From NCBI GenBank assembly GCA_031272685.1, contig JAISTI010000107.1, forward strand, positions 1-9,909: 9,909 nt of DNA, written 5' to 3'. A program made the position numbers and the translations under genes. Shown in pieces: positions 6,324 through 9,909 of the stretch (position 1 is the stretch's first letter; every line of letters starts with the position of its first letter). Source of the stretch: Propionibacteriaceae bacterium. Its GTDB lineage: Bacteria; Actinomycetota; Actinomycetes; Propionibacteriales; Propionibacteriaceae. The notes below the pieces were generated by a model that was not told the DNA's origin, did no database searches, and worked only from the letters and a program-made list of their open reading frames with translations.

Positions 6324-8830
6324 GGGCCCCGATGTCTTGGCTGCGCGAATACACAGCCATCCCCGAAGAAGTCTCCGGGCGCCAGCTCGCCGAGGTGCTG
6401 ATCCGCGCCGGCCTGGAAGTGGAGACCGTGGACGAGGTGGGCGCCGGAGTCGGCGGGCCGATCACCGTCGGCCGCATCCTGCGCTACGCCGACGAGCCGC
6501 AGAAAAACGGCAAGGTGATCCGCTGGGTGCAGGTCGACGTCGGCCCCGAGCACAACCAGCCGCACCCGGATTTCCCGCAAGGCTGCCGCGAGTTGGTCTG
6601 CGGGGCGCACAATTTCACCGAAGGCGATCTGGTGGTCGTCTCGCTGCCCGGCTCGGTGCTGGCCGGCGGTTTCGAGATTTCCGCCCGCAAGACGTACGGC
6701 CACATCTCCGACGGCATGATCTGCGCCGAAGACGAGCTGGGCATCGGCCAAGACCACACCGGCATCATCGTGCTGCCGGCTGATTCCGGCTTGGCTCCCG
6801 GCGACGACCCGGCCCAATACCTCGTGCTGCGCGACGAGGTGCTCGACATCGACGTCTCCCCGGACATGGGCTTCTGCCTGTCGATCCGCGGCCTGGCCCG
6901 GGAGGCCGCCATCGGCCTGGAGCTGGTTTACGACGACGTGGTGAAGCTGCCCACCCCGGCCGAGAAGCTGGACGGCTACCCGGTGGTGCTCGAACACCCC
7001 GACTGCCCGCTGTTCGTGGCGGTGCGGGTGAACGGCATCAACCCCGACGCCCCCACCCCGATGTGGATGAAGCGGCGGTTGGCGATGTCCGGGATGCGCT
7101 CGATTTCGCTGGCGGTGGACGTCACCAACTACGTGATGCTGCTCACCGGCCAGCCGCTGCACGGCTACGACGCGAACGCCCTCACCGGCCCGATCGTGGT
7201 GCGCAAAGCCCGCGCAGGGGAGCAGGTCACCACCCTTGACGACACTTTGCGCCAGCTGCACCCCGACGACCTGCTCATCACCGACGACACCGGCCCGATC
7301 GGCATCGCCGGCGTGATGGGCGGCATGACCACCGAGCTGGGCGAGCGCACGGCAGACGTGCTCATCGAGGCCGCGAACTTCTCTTCGCGCAGCATCGGCT
7401 GGACGCTCCGGCGGCACAACCTGCCTTCCGAGGCCTCCAAGCGCTTCCACCGCGGCGTCGATCCGGCCGCCGCCTATTCGGCGGCCCACCTGGCCGCCCA
7501 GCTGCTCGTGGAGCTGGCCGGGGGCGTCCTCGACCCGCGCGAGACGGTGGCCGGGGCGGTGCCGGACGTGCCCACCCAGATCATCCCCGCCGAGCTGCCC
7601 AGCCGCATCCTCGGCGTGGACGTGATCCCCGAGCGCGTTAACTGGATTCTGCGCAAGTCCGGGGTGAAAGTAGCCGCCGACGGCGGCAATCTGCAGCTCA
7701 CCCCGCCCACCTGGCGGCCGGATTTGCGCGATCCCTACGACTACGTCGAAGAGGTCGGCCGCAAAATCGGCTTCGACACCATCCCGTCGGTTCCCCCTAT
7801 CGCCCCGCCGGGCCGCGGCTATACCCGCGCCCAGCGGCTGCGCCGGGCCGTGAACCGGGCCGTGGTGGACGCCGGGTTCACCGAAGTAATCACCTTCCCG
7901 TTCATCTCCGAGCAGGATCTCGACCAGCTCAAGGTGCCGCCGGGCACGGAACACCGGCCGTTGGTGCGGGTGGCCAACCCGCTGGCCGAAACGTCCCCGT
8001 TCCTGCGCACCACGCTGCTTCCGGGCTTGATCGGCGCGGTGCTGCGCAACACCTCGCGCGGCAACGACGACCTCGCGCTCTTCGAAAGCGGGTCGGTCTT
8101 CTTCGCCCGGCCGGGCAACCCGGCCGCCCCCATCCCCGCGGTCGACCACCGGCCGTCCGACGCCGAGCTGGCAGCCATCAAGGCGGCCATCCCAAGCCAG
8201 CCCCGGCACCTCGCCGCCATTCTCAGCGGCGCCTGGCGCCGGGCCGGGTGGCAGGGCGCGGCCGACCCCGCCGATTGGCGGATGGCCTTCCACTTCGCCG
8301 AAGCCGCCGCGGGCGCCGTCGGCCTGGAGCTGGTCCGTTCCGCCCCGGCGGAATCCGGCGGCTTCCACCCCGGCCGGTGCGCGGAGCTGTCCGCCGGCGG
8401 CGTGGTCGTCGGCATCGCCGGTGAGCTGCACCCGGAAGTCGTGGCCGCGTTCGGGCTGCCCGCCCGCACGGCGGCGGTGGAAATCGACCTCGACGCGCTG
8501 TTCTCCCAGGCCCCAGAGGGCGGCAACATCGCCGCAATCTCCACGCACCCGGTAGCTAAAGAAGACGTCGCGCTGGTCGTTTCCGAAGACACGCCTGTCG
8601 GTGCGGTGGCGGCAGCGCTGCGGGAAGGCGCCGGCGAGCTGCTGGAATCCCTTTCGCTGTTCGACGTGTTCACCGGCGGATCGGTGCCCGAGGGCAAAAA
8701 GTCGGTGGCGTTCGCGCTGCGCTTCCGCGCTCCCGACCGCACCCTCACCGAGGCCGAGGCGGCCGCCGCCCGGGATGCCGCGGTGGCGCAGGCCGCCGCC
8801 CGCGCCGGGGCGGAGCTGCGCGCCTTCTGA
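6320..8830 (+). CDS. pheT: Phenylalanine--tRNA ligase beta subunit
   Basis: PheT partners PheS, binds tRNA-Phe and hydrolyses mischarged Tyr-tRNA-Phe. The 836-residue length is normal. It opens with [11 protein letters not shown]. An OB-fold tRNA-binding domain follows at about 40-155 (VCGAHNF at 93-99, [14 protein letters not shown] at 128-141). Then come the B3/B4 editing domain (about 210-400; [21 protein letters not shown] at 264-284, GVMGG at 331-335, RFHRGVDP at 375-382), the B5 domain (about 420-490; [19 protein letters not shown]), the catalytic-like core, and the C-terminal ferredoxin-like anticodon-binding domain (about 741-836; [12 protein letters not shown]). The ATG overlaps the pheS stop and AAAGGAG (6306-6312) lies 7 nt upstream. 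The frame stays open upstream only inside pheS. The TGA stop is followed by a GC hairpin. Confidence 0.98.
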   Translation: MRAPMSWLREYTAIPEEVSGRQLAEVLIRAGLEVETVDEVGAGVGGPITVGRILRYADEPQKNGKVIRWVQVDVGPEHNQPHPDFPQGCRELVCGAHNFTEGDLVVVSLPGSVLAGGFEISARKTYGHISDGMICAEDELGIGQDHTGIIVLPADSGLAPGDDPAQYLVLRDEVLDIDVSPDMGFCLSIRGLAREAAIGLELVYDDVVKLPTPAEKLDGYPVVLEHPDCPLFVAVRVNGINPDAPTPMWMKRRLAMSGMRSISLAVDVTNYVMLLTGQPLHGYDANALTGPIVVRKARAGEQVTTLDDTLRQLHPDDLLITDDTGPIGIAGVMGGMTTELGERTADVLIEAANFSSRSIGWTLRRHNLPSEASKRFHRGVDPAAAYSAAHLAAQLLVELAGGVLDPRETVAGAVPDVPTQIIPAELPSRILGVDVIPERVNWILRKSGVKVAADGGNLQLTPPTWRPDLRDPYDYVEEVGRKIGFDTIPSVPPIAPPGRGYTRAQRLRRAVNRAVVDAGFTEVITFPFISEQDLDQLKVPPGTEHRPLVRVANPLAETSPFLRTTLLPGLIGAVLRNTSRGNDDLALFESGSVFFARPGNPAAPIPAVDHRPSDAELAAIKAAIPSQPRHLAAILSGAWRRAGWQGAADPADWRMAFHFAEAAAGAVGLELVRSAPAESGGFHPGRCAELSAGGVVVGIAGELHPEVVAAFGLPARTAAVEIDLDALFSQAPEGGNIAAISTHPVAKEDVALVVSEDTPVGAVAAALREGAGELLESLSLFDVFTGGSVPEGKKSVAFALRFRAPDRTLTEAEAAAARDAAVAQAAARAGAELRAF

Positions 8831-8833
8831 GCC

Positions 8834-8863
8834 GGCGGCGCGGCGGAAACTGTCGGCGCCGCC
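8834..8863. other. GC-rich perfect inverted repeat between pheT and holB
   Basis: GGCGGCGC (8834-8841) pairs perfectly with GCGCCGCC (8856-8863) around a 14-nt loop, starting 3 bases after the pheT stop. No T-run follows, so it is not a classical intrinsic terminator. U-less hairpins after operons are often seen in GC-rich actinobacteria and may end transcription or protect the mRNA 3' end. It also covers the -35 region of the proposed holB promoter. Confidence 0.45.
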
Positions 8864-8866
8864 CAC

Positions 8867-8872
8867 TACGAT
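8867..8872 (+). promoter_or_regulatory. Putative -10 element for a leaderless holB transcript
   Basis: TACGAT matches TANNNT and four of six bases of TATAAT. Its last base is 6 nt before the GTG start at 8879, the spacing expected when transcription starts on the first base of the start codon. There is no Shine-Dalgarno (only GGCGGC touching the GTG). Leaderless mRNAs of this form are common in Actinomycetota. No convincing -35 is visible. Confidence 0.5.
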
Positions 8873-8878
8873 GGCGGC

Positions 8879-9909
8879 GTGGGTGTATTCGACGCGCTGA
8901 TCGGCCAAGAGCCGGCCGTCGCCCAATTGCGCCGCGCCGTCTCCGGCGGGGCACACGCCATGACGCACGCCTGGCTGTTCACCGGCCCGCCCGGCTCCGG
9001 CCGCTCGGTGGCCGCCAAGGCGTTCGCCGCCGCCCTGCAGTGCGACAGCGGCGGCTGCGGCGAGTGCGCCGCCTGCCGCATGGTCATGGCCGAGACGCAT
9101 CCAGACGTCGCCGTCGTCCGGGTGGAAACCCTTTCCATCAAGGTCGATCAAACCCGCCGGCTTGTGCAGCATTCCTCCATGTCGCCCACCCTGCGGCACT
9201 GGCAGATCGTCATCCTGGAAGACGTCGACCGCATCACCGAGCGCGGGGCGGACGCGCTGCTGCGCGGCATTGAAGAGCCCGGCCCCAAAACGGTCTGGCT
9301 GCTGTGCGCGCCCTCTCCTGAAGACGTGCCGGTCACCATCCGCTCCCGCTGCCGCCAAGTGGCGCTCACCACCCCGGCTGCCACCGCCGTCGCCGCCCTG
9401 CTGCAATCCGAGGGAGTGGCCGCCGACAAGGCGGAATGGGCCGCCAGGGTGTCCGGCGGGCATATCGGCCGGGCGCGGCTACTGGCCACCGAGCCTTCCG
9501 CCGAGGCCGCCCGCGAGCGGGTGTTGCGGCTTCTGCGGGAGCTGGCATCTTTGGGCGCGTGCCTGCGCGCCGCCGAAGAGCTGGTCGCCTTCTCCAAAGA
9601 AGGCGTGCCGTCCCGCCCGAAAGACGACGCCGAGCGCGCCCAGGCCAAGCGCCTGCAGCGTGACGCCATCGAGCTGGCGCTGGGGGAGTACACCGCATAT
9701 CTGCGCGACGTGCTGGTGCTGCAAAGCGGCGCCGGTTCGCCGCTGCTGAACGCCGAGCTGGCCGAAGAGCTTGCCGCCCTGGCGGAATCCAGCACCGCCT
9801 CCGCCACCCTCGCCAAGCTCGACGCCATCGAAGCCTGTCGCGCCGCCCTGGCCCAAAACGCCGCTGTGCCGCTGGCTTTGGAGTCGCTGTTCATCAGCCT
9901 GCGGGGCTG
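8879..9909 (+). CDS. holB: DNA polymerase III delta' subunit (clamp loader), 3' partial
   Basis: The frame from GTG at 8879 runs without a stop to the window edge, giving 343 residues of a family that is usually about 380-400 in Actinomycetota. Delta' is part of the clamp loader that places the beta sliding clamp on DNA. It starts MGVFDALIGQ, matching the family. Visible next are the P-loop-like GPPGSGRS (36-43, Arg replacing the usual Lys, as in related actinobacterial delta'), a four-Cys zinc module (Cys55, 60, 63, 66), a Walker-B-like VILEDVDRI, DALLRGIEEPGP, and the sensor-type IRSRCR. An Ala/Leu-rich helical C-terminal region follows. Delta' generally does not hydrolyse ATP, which fits the altered P-loop. 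It appears to be a transcription unit separate from pheST. Confidence 0.93.
   Translation, partial: MGVFDALIGQEPAVAQLRRAVSGGAHAMTHAWLFTGPPGSGRSVAAKAFAAALQCDSGGCGECAACRMVMAETHPDVAVVRVETLSIKVDQTRRLVQHSSMSPTLRHWQIVILEDVDRITERGADALLRGIEEPGPKTVWLLCAPSPEDVPVTIRSRCRQVALTTPAATAVAALLQSEGVAADKAEWAARVSGGHIGRARLLATEPSAEAARERVLRLLRELASLGACLRAAEELVAFSKEGVPSRPKDDAERAQAKRLQRDAIELALGEYTAYLRDVLVLQSGAGSPLLNAELAEELAALAESSTASATLAKLDAIEACRAALAQNAAVPLALESLFISLRG

Noticed and set aside
9005..9007. Arg in place of the P-loop Lys in delta' as a loss-of-function sign
   Set aside because: The same GPPGSGRS is found in related actinobacterial delta' proteins, and delta' generally does not hydrolyse ATP.
6194..9463. 1089-codon open frame on the - strand opposite pheT and holB
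   Set aside because: It is an antisense shadow of GC-rich genes. It is rich in Gly, Arg, His and Ala without domains, and it covers two clearly real genes.
1..9909. Search for tRNA, rRNA, CRISPR repeats, insertion sequences and att sites
   Set aside because: I saw no cloverleaf, regularly spaced repeat, transposase, flanking direct repeat or other mobile signature.

Overview
This is a strongly GC-rich stretch of bacterial chromosome with codons ending mostly in G or C. It carries core translation and replication genes. The run infC-rpmI-rplT-(TrmH/SpoU rRNA methyltransferase)-pheS-pheT matches the arrangement known from Actinomycetota such as Mycobacterium and Streptomyces. The GTG starts, the lipoprotein FKBP and the actinobacterial style of the delta' and PheS proteins fit the same phylum. 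I cannot place the organism further; a relative of Propionibacteriales is only a guess.

Layout. (1) 1-1753, + strand: lepA (elongation factor 4), cut at the left edge just before its P-loop. (2) 1750-2760, - strand: a lipoprotein with a complete C-terminal FKBP prolyl isomerase domain and a degenerate FKBP-like N-terminal domain. Its stop codon overlaps that of lepA tail to tail. (3) 2761-3048: a 288-base gene-free divergent region. It holds a plausible promoter for the right-hand operon and a hairpin-rich leader with an intrinsic-terminator-like attenuator, ending in a perfect Shine-Dalgarno and an AUC start codon for infC. (4) 3049-8830, + strand: infC, rpmI, rplT, the TrmH-family methyltransferase, pheS and pheT, with short gaps, a 2-nt coupling and a 4-nt ATGA overlap that suggest one transcription unit. 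pheS may also have a weak promoter of its own. (5) 8831-9909: a GC hairpin, a -10 element placed for a leaderless GTG start, and holB (DNA polymerase III delta'), cut by the right edge.

How they fit together. IF-3 acts in initiation, L35 and L20 belong to the 50S subunit, the methyltransferase probably modifies ribosomal RNA, PheST charges tRNA-Phe, and LepA acts on the ribosome. The window is therefore largely a translation-machinery locus. Its most interesting non-coding part is the infC leader, which combines a possible transcriptional attenuator, a possible anti-Shine-Dalgarno and a non-canonical start codon. holB is a replication gene that appears to be a separate transcription unit.

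I see no mobile element, CRISPR array, tRNA, rRNA or sign of a novel defence or metabolic system. All protein genes are recognisable families. The points worth a second look are regulatory or architectural.
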